6,253 bases of DNA from Defluviitaleaceae bacterium. GTDB taxonomy: Bacteria > Bacillota_A > Clostridia > Lachnospirales > WQUN01. Below the pieces are notes generated by a model, which saw nothing but the letters and a program-made list of their open reading frames with translations, did not search any database and was not told the DNA's origin. The translations under genes were made by a program, and so were the position numbers. Shown here one piece after another: positions 6,207-6,253 of this stretch; position 1 is the stretch's first letter; every line of letters starts with the position of its first letter. The stretch covers positions 1 to 6,253 of the forward strand of contig WREB01000074.1 in the NCBI GenBank assembly GCA_009779525.1. Direction: 5' to 3'.

Positions 6207-6253
6207 CCATCATCACTTCGGGGACCAAATCGCCTTTGCCGTTTGATCTAAAA
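6190..6253 (-). CDS. C-terminal end of an unidentified gene upstream of ribF (possibly truB)
   Basis: Reading leftward from the window edge, one minus-strand frame stays open for 20 codons (ending DLVPEVMMDDPAN) and stops at 6190-6192, overlapping the ribF start by 17 bases. The GxLVPEVMM pattern loosely recalls the end of the C-terminal domain of tRNA pseudouridine synthase TruB, and truB is a frequent neighbour upstream of ribF. The fragment is too short to identify by itself, and an open stretch of this length can occur by chance. Its support is the tight overlap architecture, which matches the next junction in the same unit. Confidence 0.45.
   Translation of the reverse strand, partial: FRSNGKGDLVPEVMMDDPAN

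Noticed and set aside
1..6253. CRISPR arrays, tRNA or rRNA genes, insertion sequences, phage genes or an undescribed defence system
   Set aside because: No direct-repeat array, RNA gene signature, transposase or terminal inverted repeats was seen by eye; nearly every base lies in a recognisable core gene.

Overview
The window looks like core chromosome of a Gram-positive-type bacterium, most likely an uncultured member of the Clostridia (Firmicutes). The main evidence is a cluster holding an HPr kinase/phosphorylase, MurB, the DNA-binding protein WhiA and an HPr-family protein, a grouping known from Firmicutes. The DNA looks moderately GC-rich by eye (not computed). No rRNA, tRNA, CRISPR array, insertion sequence or phage gene was seen. 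No finer taxonomy can be given.

Left side, plus strand (1-4154): six genes packed as one apparent operon. They are hprK (5' end cut off by the window), murB (8-base overlap with hprK), whiA (18-base gap), an HPr-like gene (4-base gap from its preferred TTG start), lspA (3-base gap) and an RluD-type pseudouridine synthase gene (1-base gap). No gap could hold a promoter or terminator, so the promoter must lie upstream of the window. The genes serve carbon-catabolite signalling (hprK, HPr-like), cell-wall precursor synthesis and division control (murB, whiA), lipoprotein maturation (lspA) and rRNA modification (rluD-like).

Right side, minus strand (4148-6253): a second tightly packed unit reading toward the first. 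It starts with the last 20 codons of an unidentified gene (possibly truB), then ribF (bifunctional riboflavin kinase/FAD synthetase), then a uroporphyrinogen-decarboxylase-superfamily protein of the zinc-binding, methyltransferase-like kind. Both junctions are 17-base overlaps. The two units converge at 4148-4154, where their stop codons overlap by 7 bases.

The most notable feature is the HPr-like protein at 2456-2695. It keeps the serine loop phosphorylated by HPr kinase but has Asp where HPr has its phosphotransfer His, and the surrounding GxHARP loop has decayed. This resembles Bacillus Crh (Gln at that position) and suggests a dedicated regulatory HPr that cannot carry PTS phosphate, encoded with its presumed kinase. 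Second-line observations are a cysteine-enriched WhiA, the absence of rapZ and yvcK between murB and whiA, and an orphan UroD-like enzyme coupled to ribF.
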